Below are positions 11,841-22,334 of a DNA stretch of 64,000 bases, piece by piece. Position numbers and translations under genes: made by a program. Where the stretch lies: positions 62,001-126,000 of the forward strand of contig JAZKJV010009326.1 in NCBI GenBank assembly GCA_037367405.1, written 5' to 3'. Origin of the DNA: Ottelia alismoides (Eukaryota > Streptophyta > Magnoliopsida > Alismatales > Hydrocharitaceae). Positions within the stretch are counted from its first letter, which is position 1. Every line of letters starts with the position of its first letter. The notes beneath the pieces are model-generated. The model ran no database searches. It was not told where the DNA came from and was given only the letters and a program-made list of their open reading frames with translations.

Positions 11841-12334
11841 AAGAGGAGGAGGTTCTTGGCGTGGAAGTCTTCGAGCAGGACCTGAGGTCTTAGGAATGCC
11901 AGGCTTAGTCGCCATTGGTCGGAGTTGTAGCTGACTGGATCAAATTCCAGAAAGCGAGACGGGAGAAGTTCTATAGCCAGAGGACTCTGCCTTGTTCGCG
12001 AGAGGTTGGACTTAACCAAGGGAAAGAGAGAGCCTGGCTCGGTAGAGTGGAATTCCTCGACAGCGAGTTGATGTGAAACATGAGATAAGGACTTCTTCCT
12101 GCAAGAGGCTGAGCTGGTTTTGGCAATCTGGCTAACATAAGCGAGGTCGAGAAATTGAATGTCCCTGTTGTAACAACGGACAAAGATTCACGGTTATGTT
12201 GGCCCTTTCGTGTGCTCTGCTCGATCAAGCAACACTCCACTGTTACTCAGGGTATTCATGCTCCTCCTTTGCCACCTTCCTGACTCCCACCTCTGGCTTC
12301 TACATCCTCCCTCATGACGAAGAATCCAACACGA
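11841..12334 (-). other. unassigned part of gene-fragment mosaic
   Basis: Base composition is gene-like (near 50% GC), in contrast to the AT-rich flanks, and it continues the minus-strand block of gene fragments from 12335. After the kinase-like stretch the frame breaks, and I cannot align the rest with kinase subdomains. It may be a third captured fragment or heavily mutated kinase sequence. Confidence 0.4.
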
Positions 12335-12835
12335 CCTCTCCACTCGACAGACCATGCCAGAGCAGCCCTTCCCGATCACGTTGGGTTCCACGAGGCTCTT
12401 CACCACCTTTTCCATCGAGTGGGTGAGCTTTTGTAATGGGGCAAACTGCCACGGCCATGATAGGTCTGCTCCAAGCTCGGGATCGTCCTCTTTGTCTTCC
12501 GTGGAGCTCCATCTTCTTGCTCTCACCACCTCGACAACGCCGATGAGCATCACCACCTTTGCAATGTGCAGGAGCAAAATGGTGAGCTTTAGCATGTGGA
12601 GCTTTCCTGCTTCTGCTTCGAATGAGAGAATTGGGCGATCAACGGTGAAGACGCAGAGGTTGCCGACTACAGTGCAGTGATCGTGGTTGCCTTTGAGGTC
12701 GGAGGTCGGGAGCTGCTAGAAGAGTTTGGCGTTTGGAAGGTAACCCGTGAAGCTGACGAGGTTCTCGAGTCTCGCAAGTGGCGTCAGACTTCCTTCCAGA
12801 TTGTGTTGAAGGAGATGTCTAGGACAGTGAGCTTG
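12335..12835 (-). pseudogene. fragment of an LRR receptor-like kinase
   Basis: Read on the minus strand, it runs from the end of an LRR domain (KLTVLDISFN, then PLARLENLVSF and GYLPNAKLF) through a cap, a hydrophobic membrane segment (LKLTILLLHIAKVVMLIGVV) and a juxtamembrane region (PWQFAPLQKL). It ends at the glycine-rich loop of a kinase (VIGKGCSGMVCRVE). This order and wording match subfamily XI LRR-RLKs of the RCH1/RGF-receptor type, which perceive peptide hormones at the plasma membrane. Stops and frameshifts interrupt it, and neither the N-terminal LRRs nor the kinase lobe follow. It is a dead fragment, not a truncated working gene. Confidence 0.7.
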
Positions 12836-13275
12836 CTGATCGAAGCCCTTGGGGTTCTGCAACTTAGGGAGCATCAATGGAGGGAGTTGCTCCTTGTTGT
12901 TCTTACCACCACCTTCTCCTTTCTATGGTTACAATCTTTCGGAGATGGTGCTCCTCCTCTTTTAGCACTATCACCATTCTTGAGGAACCTTTTGACGAGG
13001 GTGGCAGGATCCACATTGCCTGTAATTGTCACCTTTCCTTACTCTCCAACTATAGCAATTTTATATACTCCTGGTAAATTGGCAATTATGGGGTTTGAGA
13101 TGATATAGGCCAATAAATCAAATATTAGTCCACGATATGAGGCACACATTACCAATGACCAAGAAATTAATTACATAAAATTGTATATCATCAATTTTGT
13201 AAAGAATCGTTTTGGCCTTCTTCTTGAAGCCATCACAGTGGATAGGAACCTTCAGAACGCACGTCTGCCAACACA
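12836..13275 (-). pseudogene. fragment of a heavy-metal-associated isoprenylated protein (HIPP)
   Basis: Minus strand. After an AG acceptor at about 13276 the first part reads TCVLKVPIHCDGFKKKAKTI. A probable decayed intron (about 13080-13185) ends in TTTACCAG. The second part reads GVYKIAIVGE, stop, GKVTITGNVDPATLVKRFLK, then a low-complexity Lys/Asn/Pro tail. This is the HMA metal-binding domain of the HIPP family. Decay marks: the metal-binding CxxC is CDGF (second Cys lost), a stop replaces one codon in the second half, and the intron donor is not recognisable. No first exon or CaaX end is seen. It directly abuts the receptor-kinase fragment. Confidence 0.7.
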
Positions 13276-14005
13276 AGAACAGAGCAGCGGAGCAGTGAGA
13301 AAATTAGCAACATACCAACATTACATAAATAAATAGAAGCGAAGAAAAGGGAGGACAAAGGATGGTACCTGAATTTTGAGAAAATCGTTGTTTCGATCCT
13401 TACCCACTGATGTCCTGCTAACGTTTTTTTAATCTGAGTAGGCACCTGAACTTTTAAGTAGTTTTGTAATTACACATATAACTCTGAGTAGTCTTTAATA
13501 TATCCATAACTTCGAATAAGTGCTCTGTCTACACCTCTACCCTCTGATAATTTAGTCCATTAATTCAATCGGACTATTCAGCTAATCTAACCTATCATCC
13601 ATCCAACTTCCTAAATTAACCAAAAAGAAAAAAACCCTCCCACTCCCCCTTCCTCCTCCAACCCCTCCCCCTTCCTCCGCCGATCACCTCCTCTTCCTTC
13701 CTCCTCCAGCCTCCTCCCACTTCCTCCGCCGCATGCTTTGCCTCCGCCCGCTCTTCGTCCAGCACGAGCCAACCAAAGGAAGTTTTACTCACGTGAAATT
13801 CTTTCAATTGAGAAGTTGATGCCCCAAAGGATATGTTCATCACGCTTTCTATCAACCACCAAGGCCTTCTTGCTCGAAGCTGCCATTAATATTCACCATT
13901 TGGACTAATTAAAGCACGAAAAAGAATCGATCCTAGTGAAATGAACACGTGCACGGGATCCATTTTGAATACAATCAATCTTCAAACAAGTGCATACCAC
14001 TCTTA
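13276..14005. other. mosaic edge, with one exon-like fragment
   Basis: On the minus strand, about 13888-13797, an ATG opens MAASSKKALVVDRKRDEHIL and reaches a good donor (CACGTGAGT). It may be the first exon of another captured gene, family not recognised. About 13620-13730 is a CT-rich low-complexity stretch on the plus strand. About 13430-13600 resembles the decayed terminal region of a DNA transposon, but no paired end was found. Confidence 0.4.
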
Positions 14006-14252
14006 GAGCCCGTTCGGTAGGAGAATAAGCAGGAATAAAGATGGAGAATAAGAGAATAAGGGTTTATTCTCCGTTCAGCTGGAGGATAAGAATAAGGAGA
14101 ATAAGGTGAAATAAAGGAAGGTAATGGGGGATAAAGATAGGAATAAGAGTGAAATAAGATGGAATAATGGAGAATAGTCGTACCACTAGGAACCGTGTCG
14201 GGAGGAGAATTGACCCCTTATTCCATGGCCTATAATCCAACCAAACAGGGCC
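14006..14252. mobile_element. Tourist-like (PIF/Harbinger) MITE
   Basis: A 247-bp non-coding element flanked by TTA on both sides (14003-14005 and 14253-14255), the 3-bp duplication of PIF/Harbinger elements. Its ends are GAGCCCGTTCGGTAGGA and the complement of GGCCCTGTTTGGTTGGA, matching the GGGCCTGTTTGG-type ends of plant Tourist elements. The interior is rich in GGAATAAG words. Confidence 0.65.
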
Positions 14253-15198
14253 TTAGTATTGTTTCCTCGCATAAGAGGCGACGACTAAAGACTTCTGCGA
14301 ATGAAATATGTAAAGCGGATCTTGTGTGATAAATTCCTGTGCAACAAAAACCACATGAAATAAGAAACTCCTGACTCAGAGGCTGACATCCAGATCTTTG
14401 GGTGGAATGAAGAAACTACACCACCATTAACAAGTAGAGAATAAACATTTTTGTTCAGAGAAGAAGCTGTCCTCTCTGTACAAGATGGGGAGTTAATCCT
14501 ATCTCCCTCACCCCCCATCAATAGACAGTAAATCGATTCAGCAAAGCACTCACTTTTTTCCCCTTTTCCTCTTCTCTTATTCCTCATTATCAACCAACTT
14601 ATAACTCTTATTCCTTATGCTTCATGTACCAAGCAAACGGAGAATAGTATTTACCTATCTTTATTCCACCTTATTCTTATCATTCCAACCTAAGAAAGAT
14701 AATGCTTATTCCAAACCGAACACACCCTAAAAGAACGCACACTATTTTCGATCTTGTAAATCCGTGATTTTTTTTGTATTTGGTACAATTTATAAACTAC
14801 TTTGGAGAGCATGGAATCGTTAATAAGTCTTCTCTGTCAATGATTTCCCATTCATCATTGACACGCAGCATAAAATTTTATCCCAAAGCACTTTGGCTTG
14901 ATTTTAGTTAGAGGCATTACCATTTATCTCCAATAAGTGCTTTCATATTGGAGATAATCCTAATTCGAATTAATTAGACCGATGGATCAATTCGTAGAGT
15001 TCATAGGATCTCCCGTCTTTTAAATTAATGCAATGATCACGTTGCTCAAATGGCGGAGATTCAGACCATGAAAGTTAGGGGTCCTGATGGCCATTGATTA
15101 ATCGCATGAAGTTTGATTTAAGAAGAGGCTAAAATTTTATTATGGATTCAATCTTAAAATCATCTCGCTCAGGGTTTTTATTTTTTTTACGACGAGTT
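14253..15198. other. intergenic DNA with a second MITE end
   Basis: About 14640-14729 ends in the complement of GGGTGTGTTCGGTTTGGAAT and repeats the GGAATAAG words of the 14006 element. It may be the end of a related or larger element starting at 14006. The rest shows no gene. Confidence 0.4.
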
Positions 15199-15208
15199 TG
15201 ATGGTGTT

Positions 15209-15408
15209 AGAGAGGATCCTCTGCTGTCCCGCACAGCCTGCTGCAGTTTTGTGGATCACCGGAGCCACTCGATCTTGATCGAGCGGTTCGCAAAAATTCT
15301 CACTTTTTTGTGGGCCCTACCGTAAAAATTCATTCAAGCCGTTCGATTATGATCGAGCGGCTCAGGTGAGTTCAGCAGACTCTGCGGGACAGCAGAGGAT
15401 CTGCTCCC
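15209..15408. mobile_element. 200-bp hairpin MITE, Mutator-type (copy 2)
   Basis: Flanked by a perfect TGATGGTGTT on both sides (15199-15208 and 15409-15418), a 9-10 bp duplication. Ends are AGAGAGGATCCTCTGCTGTC and the complement of GGGAGCAGATCCTCTGCTGT. The inner arms share GAGCCACTCGATCTTGATCG and GTGGGCCCTACCG with copies 1 and 3. There is no coding capacity. Confidence 0.9.
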
Positions 15409-15418
15409 TGATGGTGTT

Positions 15419-16213
15419 CGCAAGCTTTAATAGAGGAAAAAGTGTTGTTAACGCATCCGCATCAGGCATTGGCACAAAAAGTTTTTGGAAGTAAAAGCAC
15501 TTCTGGACTCTTAGTTTGATACCCTAGATATTGGGTTCGTTTGGTTTCGAGGTTATCTTGATAACTCGGTTTACCTTCCTGCATTCCTTTGTTGGATTTC
15601 ATCACAAATCAATGTGATATCACATCACATTCCTTATTCCAAGCCTCATAACTATCCAAACAGCTACTATTCACTGGAAGTTACACCAACTCACCCCATC
15701 CCAGTAACCAAACATATCCATAGTAAAAGATAAAGAAAGTGATAATTAATCATATCCATCAAATGAAAGTCAGACATGATATGACCATTTTCATCTTCTG
15801 TGGTTTTTCGCCTTGTTTCAAAAAAAAATCGTATCGCAGGACTCCCAATTTGAAATTCAGGGATTTATGTAACAGAACTGATCGCGATGATCAACTAAAG
15901 CATGCAATTTAAATTTGCATGATCAAACCATTACCGAGTAATGCATATAAGTGAACAAACGAAAATGATTCTCATAAGAATCCATAAACTCTATACTGAG
16001 AGTTCCATGATTACATTATCAACAAGAGTATGGTTGCAAAAAAATAAACAAACAATATAATAACATGTCTTTAATTCCAGTGGAATATTCACCACAAACC
16101 ACTATCAGTCAACTATTTACGAACAATTAATATAGGTCCAAATCATCCATGTAAAACTTAATTATATCTCACGGCAACTCGGATTCACAACTAATCGTGC
16201 ATACATATGTTTA
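15419..16213. other. intergenic DNA, possible small MITE at 15534-15721
   Basis: No gene seen. The stretch from GGGTTCGTTTGGTTTC (about 15534) to the complement of GGATATGTTTGGTTAC (about 15721) has short imperfect inverted ends typical of small PIF- or hAT-type MITEs. No duplication was identified. Confidence 0.35.
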
Positions 16214-16218
16214 GATAT

Positions 16219-16473
16219 TGTTGAAATATGAAATGCGGAAGCGAATCAAAGCAAGAACAAAACAAATGAAATACTTTGATTTTACGTGGAACCCTACTCC
16301 GTGAGGAGCGGGATGAAACCACGGGAGAACCGTCCCAAAGGGCTGATTTTGCATTAACTTTCTCAAAGGTTACAATGGGTGTGGGGCTCTTTATATAGCC
16401 CCACCAATGTAACCAAAAGTCACCACTCCAAGATGTGGTACTAAACATAGCCCACCAAGACAATTCTTCAACA
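16219..16473 (-). repeat. 3' LTR of the 16.2-18.4 kb element
   Basis: 255-bp direct repeat, TG...CA with TGTTGAA/TTCAACA inverted tips. It is bordered on its internal side by the polypurine tract at about 16474-16484 (minus strand). Confidence 0.85.
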
Positions 16474-16876
16474 CTCCCCCTCAAGCTAAGCATGCAATGC
16501 TAAGTGCATGCTTAGCTTGAATAAACAAAAAAATGCACCCACTCACATACAAAATACATGACAAACATACAATGTCAACTCAACGCACGCTGCCGATTGC
16601 TGCCGAAGACGATGCTTTCATGTCATGTTGGTGAGGAGGGACTAGAGACGTGAGTGTGAATAATGATCTGCAGAGATATCTGATCAGCAATTGAATCTTC
16701 ATCATGGAGTATTCTGGCCCGCAACGTGTCTTCACTGAAGACTGCTCTATCACTCCAAATGACCAACAAGAACGTTGTGGGAGTGTCCATACATAGTGGA
16801 GTTCACGGCCATGAAACACATGCCGTGGGAATATCCATACATAATGGAGTTCACGACTGCTAGAGGATGGAGCCAA

Positions 16877-17000
16877 CAATGAGTCTCCCACTGGAGAACT
16901 CCACAAAACATAGGTACTCAAATAGAGCACCTCAAACAATGAGTCTCCCTCTGGAGAACTCCACAAAATATAGGTACTCAAATAGAGCACCTCAAACAAT
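16877..17000. repeat. two tandem copies of a 60-bp unit inside the LTR element
   Basis: A unit beginning CAATGAGTCTCCC and containing AACTCCACAAAA and GGTACTCAAATAGAGCACCT occurs at 16877 and 16937, nearly identical, with a partial third copy after 17000. It is internal to the non-autonomous element. Confidence 0.8.
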
Positions 17001-17159
17001 GGTAGGGCTCAGAAACCTCTACCCAACACTTCAAACAATGGCAGGGAAGACTCCACTACCCAACAATGGTAGAGCATGGAATGCTCTACCCATCACTCCC
17101 CCTTTCTCCCAACCTTGTCGTAAACAACCAAGTTGGGAGAACAATGAAGGATCAACAAT

Positions 17160-18171
17160 AATTTTTTTCTACAGTCCCAACACATTTTTTTGGACTGTAT
17201 TTTTTTCACAAACATTCATCTCTCTTTTTTTTCACATTTTTTTTCCACCATGGCCCCTCAAACTTTCATCTCTCTTTTTTTTTAATCTCATTTTTTTTCA
17301 CAATTTTTTTAACCACAACCCCTCACAATCTCACCTTTTTTTGTATTTTTTTAACATCCTCTCTTTTTCACTTTTTTTTTTAAAATCAGGGCCACCTTTT
17401 TTCAATGCTCCTTTCTTCTTGTTTTTTTAACATACGGCAGTCGCCTACTCCCTATTTTCAAAAAAAATATATATTTTTTATACAGACAGAACCATCGGGC
17501 CTTTTTTAGGGTTCCCATAGTGGGAACCCATTCACATTCACGCCGCCAGCGATGGGAAGTGAAGCTGGGGGTCGCCGTCATCAGGAAGGAGAGGGGTTGC
17601 GTGCAGGGAGCGCACGCGCAGAAGGGCGCCTGGGGTGTTGCGCACAGCTAGCGGCAGGAGGGAACCGCACAGAAGCTTCGCGTGGGGTAGCCGCACAGGG
17701 GGGCTGCAAGAGACCGGAGGCGCAGGGGGCACCGCGCGCAAGAAGATCAGGCGCGCGCAGGTGCCTCCGGGCAAGGGCTGAGCACAACGGACACCAAGGG
17801 CGTGCAAGAGCTGAGTGGACACCAAGGATCAGGCGGGGCTCCACGCCAAGGGCAGAGCAGAGCAGGCAGGGCCTGCGCATAGGATGGAGACCAGCACACA
17901 AAGGGTTGGAGCGGCGGGCTGGAGCAACGCGCCTAGGGGAACGCCGTGATCTGCAACCTTCTGACAAGAAGATCGCGTGCTCCCCTCAAAGGCTAATGGA
18001 GATGGCATGCTCGACAAGAGCAACAATAGAAGCCAAGAATAAAAAGGATCTTCAGAAAATATGAGGGAATACACAATCCAACCTTGACTCAAAAGAAATA
18101 AAATTGAATCTCCAATAACAAAAGTATCTCCAGAAAATATCAAAATAAAAACACGATCCCCAGATCAACTT
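17160..18171 (-). other. non-coding interior: T-rich tract, then GC-rich segment
   Basis: 17160-17480 is dominated by T runs. 17500-17990 is GC-rich and open in several frames without recognisable domains, so those frames look like composition effects. The GC-rich block could be captured host DNA, but I do not recognise its source. Confidence 0.4.
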
Positions 18172-18183
18172 GCTCTAATACCA
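18172..18183 (-). promoter_or_regulatory. primer binding site, tRNA-iMet type
   Basis: TGGTATTAGAGC on the minus strand directly touches the 5' LTR. It differs at one base from the TGGTATCAGAGC site common in plant copia and TRIM/LARD elements, and it fixes the element's orientation. Confidence 0.85.
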
Positions 18184-18438
18184 TGTTGAAATATGAAATG
18201 CGGAAGCGAATCAAAGCAAGAACAAAACAAATGAAACACTTTGATTTTACGTGGAACCCTACTCCGTGAGGAGCGGGATGAAACCACGGGAGAACCGCCC
18301 CAAAGGGCTGATTTTGCATTAACTTTCTCAAAGGTTACAATGGGTGTGTGGCTCTTTACATAGCCCCACCAATGTAACCAAAAGTCACCACTCCAAGATG
18401 TGGTACTAAACATAGCCCACCAAGACAATTCTTCAACA
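18184..18438 (-). repeat. 5' LTR of the 16.2-18.4 kb element
   Basis: Partner of the LTR at 16219-16473, adjacent to the primer binding site. Confidence 0.85.
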
Positions 18439-18443
18439 AATAT

Positions 18444-20001
18444 CACAATAAAAGATCAACTAGTGACAAGTTCTTTCTTGAGTTCCCGAAAATATCAACT
18501 TGCAAACACCTCGAGGAGGTGTTGGTAGTGATTTACTAAGGCGATGATCAGCAGATGGTCCGAAAGGATGATCAGCCACACTGGGACTTAGGGTTGTGCA
18601 TGGGTTACAGGTTAGATGGGTATCCGATCTGATCCGTATGGATCGACCCTAAACCCATGAGTATCCAGCAAACTATTTTGGATCGGGTACCCGACCATGT
18701 TTGATCCAGGATATATGGAGCTCCGACCCTATGATCCATGGATACCCACGGGTCGATCCATTTCACCGTCGCTCCAACCCGGACAATGACCATGGGTTGA
18801 CGGATCTTATCCATGGACTTGCAATCTCCTTGTCCATCTTCACTTCGAAATTACTTGTGATTGATATCGTTACTTGGAATCGAGATAATAGAAATTTATG
18901 AATTGAGATTTAGATCGGTGGATGACTTTAAGAGAGGAGATTTCTAGATGTTTGTATTTTTAACATAAATAAAAGATCTGATATTTTTAATGTGAAAAAA
19001 TAATTAAAAATAAAATTAAAAAAGTACAATTGATGTCATATGCATGTCATCAACGAGGTGAATTAAAAAATAAATATCTCAAACATAATTGGAATAAACG
19101 TCAAGTTCACAAGGTTTAGCAATCAGACCACGACCTCTAATTTCGACGAAATTCGGCAAAATATCAATTTCGATAAGTGTCAAAATTCAACCGAGATGGT
19201 CAATATATTAACTAAATGGATGGTCAATAAAAGAATTGCTAACCAAAATGATTAAAAAAACCCATTTAGGATGCACCTCTTCCGGCTGATCCCCCTCGCA
19301 ATGCACCTTAACCAACTCGCCAATTCGACCCTACCACCTTATCTGACCTTCCAACCAGACCCACACGGGCCGCACCCCAGCTCGAACCATTTAAAGTATG
19401 AGAAGAAATGGATTTTGAAGCCTTTTTCCCCTCTATATCTAAAAGCCTCCCCTCTCTTTATAAAAGATAGGAAATCGAAGGGAGAGGGGAATGAAAAGTT
19501 GAGTTTAAAGAAGAGTTTTTCCTTTCTTTCCACCATTTCCATAGGTGATATGTAACAATCAGTTTTTCAAAAAAAATATATGGGTGGTAGTGTGCATGAC
19601 ATACTCTCACAAGGTAAGGTGTCAATATAACGACTTGGGTCCTAGACATGGTCTGTTATCGAGGACAACTGACCCAAGCAACTTGTTGGGCTTTGGGCCC
19701 AACTAAAGCTCTTGACCATAGCACAAAATGCTTAAGCCCAAGTTGTCTCTAACAACCCTCACTACTTGTAAGTTACTACCATACTTTGTGATTACTAGAT
19801 GTTGTATTATGTTTGGGGTGCTACAATCACCACAACTTATATTAATAACGTCCTCGTTGTGTAATGGTTCATGGCCTATTTTCAGTAACAATATCAGTTT
19901 CACCTATTGGGTAGCCAGTTCCTCATAACTCTATAGTAGGGGTGGCTCGACCTCTTGGATAGCCATTTCTACTATTAGAGGGAATCTGTTCTGAGATTAT
20001 C
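18444..20001. other. intergenic DNA, repeat-like, no gene
   Basis: About 18600-18800 is full of GGATCGGGTACCCGACC-like words and their complements. About 19270-19550 and 19640-19990 are moderately GC-rich and resemble decayed LTR or UTR sequence. No protein-coding exon is supported. Confidence 0.4.
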
Positions 20002-20453
20002 TGTAATACCCCGATCTTAGATCGGTCTACAATTTTCGACAATCAACCCACAATGTTATAATAATTCAATGCAAATGTGTGAGTTAAAATTTATTTTTTA
20101 TTTTAACTTGACAAATATATATGTACAGTGTATAATATGTAGAGTGTCGAACCACAAAGAGAAATAAGGATATGGTATAATTATTGTCAATTAATCAAAA
20201 TAACCAACAAATTATTTTTGTACTTTTTGGCTTTTTGATTTTTTTGCGGGTTTTAATTAAATTATATATATATTTATATATTTAATGTTTTACATTTTTA
20301 TGTTTTTAATTTTTTAACATATATTTTAATTTTAAATTTTGCAAATTTTTAGTTTCTTTTTCTTTTTAAAGATATAATATATATATATATATATTAATAT
20401 ATAGAAATAATATAGATAATACATATAATATATATAATAAATATATCAATATA
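20002..20453. other. possible old gypsy LTR start, AT-rich
   Basis: TGTAATACCCCGATC at 20002 resembles the start of many plant gypsy LTRs. AT-rich DNA with the same character resumes after the two DNA transposons (23527 onward), so they may be nested in one old LTR. No end or partner LTR was found. Confidence 0.3.
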
Positions 20454-20462
20454 TATAGATAC

Positions 20463-22201
20463 GAGGGCATATCCAGAGAGCACTGTGCCCATTTGAGTTT
20501 TTTTAGCACCAAACGTGTGTTCTCCACGTGTATTTTCATTTCAATGGTTTCCTATTTCGAAGGACACGATTTTGGAAGGATATTAATATGTTTGAGCCTT
20601 TTCTATTTCCAATTATACCGAATCCTTAAAAAAAGGAAGACGGTTTTGGAAAGATAAATTCAAATCCTTAATTTCGTTTTCGAATAAATAGTCATTGTAT
20701 ATTTGATCAGTAATGTATATATTGTATGTAAGTAATTATGTGTTGCGAGATCAGTAATATTGAAACAGTGGTCAGTAATTTACATCTGTAATATTACATT
20801 GTACTGAGATCAGTAATTCATTCATGTTACTCAAGTAATACATATTCAGTTCTCAAGTAATTATTATTGTGAGATCAGTAATTAAGTATGTAAATTACTA
20901 ATGTCCATACAAGAAGTACTGATTACAATTATCCATTTTACTGTACTCATTTTGATTGTTACTAATGTCCATCTCCGCCTTCTTTACTGATGTAGTCTAT
21001 TTAGTTACTTGCAATACGTCAAATGTTACTGATAGCTACGCATAAATTACTGATGTAGTCTATTTAGTTACTTGCAATACGTCAATTGTTACTGATAGCT
21101 ACGAATAAATTACTGATGTAGTCTATTTAGTTACTTGTAATATGTCAAGTGTTACTGATAGCTACGTATAAATTACTGATGTAATCTATTTAATTACTTG
21201 CAATACATCAAGTGTTACTGATAGCTACGTATAAATTACTGATGTAATCTATTTAGTTACTTGCAATACGTCAAGTGTTACTGATAGCTACGTATAAATT
21301 ACTGATGTAGTCTATTTAGTTACTTGCAATACGTCAAGTGTTACTGATAGCTACGTATAAATTACTGATGTAAGTCTATTTAGTTACTTGCAATACGTCA
21401 AGTGTTACTGATAGCTACGTATAAATTACTGATGTAAGTCTATTTAATTACTTACAATATGTCAAGTGTTACTGATAGCTACGTATAAATTACTTAACTT
21501 GTATTTGATAGATAGAAATTGTATTTTCTTAAGATACATAAGTAACTATGAATGGATTTTAATCAGTAAGAGTGATAAAATAGAAAGTAATACATGATAT
21601 ATTATCAGTAACATATGCAAATGTCATCAGCAACTTGGTATAATTTTTCTGAAATAATGATTTCGCTATCTAAATCCAATTGTGAGACATCCATCTTCGC
21701 TCCTTTTGATACGATCTTTTCATGATTCAAATCCATCCACGAAGCATCGTTTATCATTGCTTCTTTGGAATCATGATCAGTTTCCATTCACCAATGATCC
21801 ATCGCTTTTGAAATTGAAAATGAGAACTAAAAAACAAACGATCAAATTCTACAAAAAATAATAAATAAATGTCTAATAAACAACGAAAAAACTTACAAAT
21901 CGAGGACTTGAAGACGATCTTCTTTCGTCGCTGGATATCTTGAGATTTCGCAGGAAGACGAATCCATAGATGATTTTGGAAATTTCAAAATAAATACAAT
22001 GCAACGTCGGAGAGACTTAATTGCGAATCAAAAAAGGAAATCAGTCACGAGGAGAATGCGGGAGGAGTTTGTTATGGTAAGGATTGACGCTAAAAATGGG
22101 AATGGATGAGATAAAATAGGATCATTAGATCATGATCTGAAGGATGAAAACAAGGGCTCATTTGAACTCAAATGGGCACAATGCTCTCTGGATAAATTCC
22201 C
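20463..22201. mobile_element. non-autonomous Mutator-like element (MULE)
   Basis: Flanked by a perfect 9-bp duplication TATAGATAC (20454-20462 and 22202-22210). The terminal inverted repeats are about 40 bp and share ATCCAGAGAGCAyTGTGCCC followed by ATTTGAGTT. The 9-bp duplication fits the Mutator superfamily. The left third is crowded with TCAGTAAT/ATTACTGA words and a 63-bp tandem repeat. The minus strand of the right third has exon-like pieces: an ATG at 21967 reaching a GTAAGT donor at 21896-21891, and a 60-codon frame at 21787-21605. They do not splice into one frame and contain no recognisable transposase, so the element is non-autonomous. Confidence 0.85.
20983..21492. repeat. 63-bp tandem repeat, eight units
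   Basis: Eight head-to-tail units each contain ATTACTGATGTAGTCTATTT, GTTACTTGCAATACGTCAAG and TGTTACTGATAGCTACGTAT. The units differ at a few positions, and the last two have a one-base insertion (GTAAGTC). The array is wholly inside the MULE. There are no unique spacers, so it is not CRISPR-like. Confidence 0.95.
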
Positions 22202-22334
22202 TATAGATACAATCTTTTTTTATTTTTTAAAGGTTATAAATATATATTAAATATTTATAAATAATAGTACTACTGATAATAAATATATAACTATAATATG
22301 TATATGTAGTCTATATAGGATTTTATATTTATCT

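Larger units (their letters stand above)
16219..18438 (-). mobile_element. non-autonomous LTR retrotransposon with tRNA-iMet primer site
   Basis: Two direct repeats of 255 bp (16219-16473 and 18184-18438) begin TGTTGAA and end TTCAACA, differing at about four positions by eye. On the minus strand the right copy is the 5' LTR and is followed at once by TGGTATTAGAGC, the initiator-Met primer site with one change. Before the other LTR lies a purine tract TTGAGGGGGAG. Flanks are GATAT (16214-16218) and AATAT (18439-18443), a near 5-bp duplication. The 1.71-kb interior encodes no gag, protease, RT or integrase that I can see, so mobilisation would depend on proteins from another element, probably a Ty1/copia one given the primer site. 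Confidence 0.85.

Noticed and set aside
12354..13108. Plus-strand open frames of 66-143 codons
   Set aside because: Shadows of the minus-strand LRR-kinase and HIPP fragments, which show recognisable domains.
16867..17430. 187-codon frame starting MEPTMSLPLENSTKHRYS
   Set aside because: It is built from the 60-bp tandem repeat and then T-rich DNA (Phe-rich), and is antisense to the element.
17552..18064. 170-codon Arg/Gly/Ala-rich frame
   Set aside because: It lies antisense in the GC-rich interior of the non-autonomous LTR element and shows only compositional bias.
20983..21492. Regular repeat that could suggest a CRISPR array
   Set aside because: Units are contiguous with no unique spacers, inside a plant transposon in a nuclear genome.
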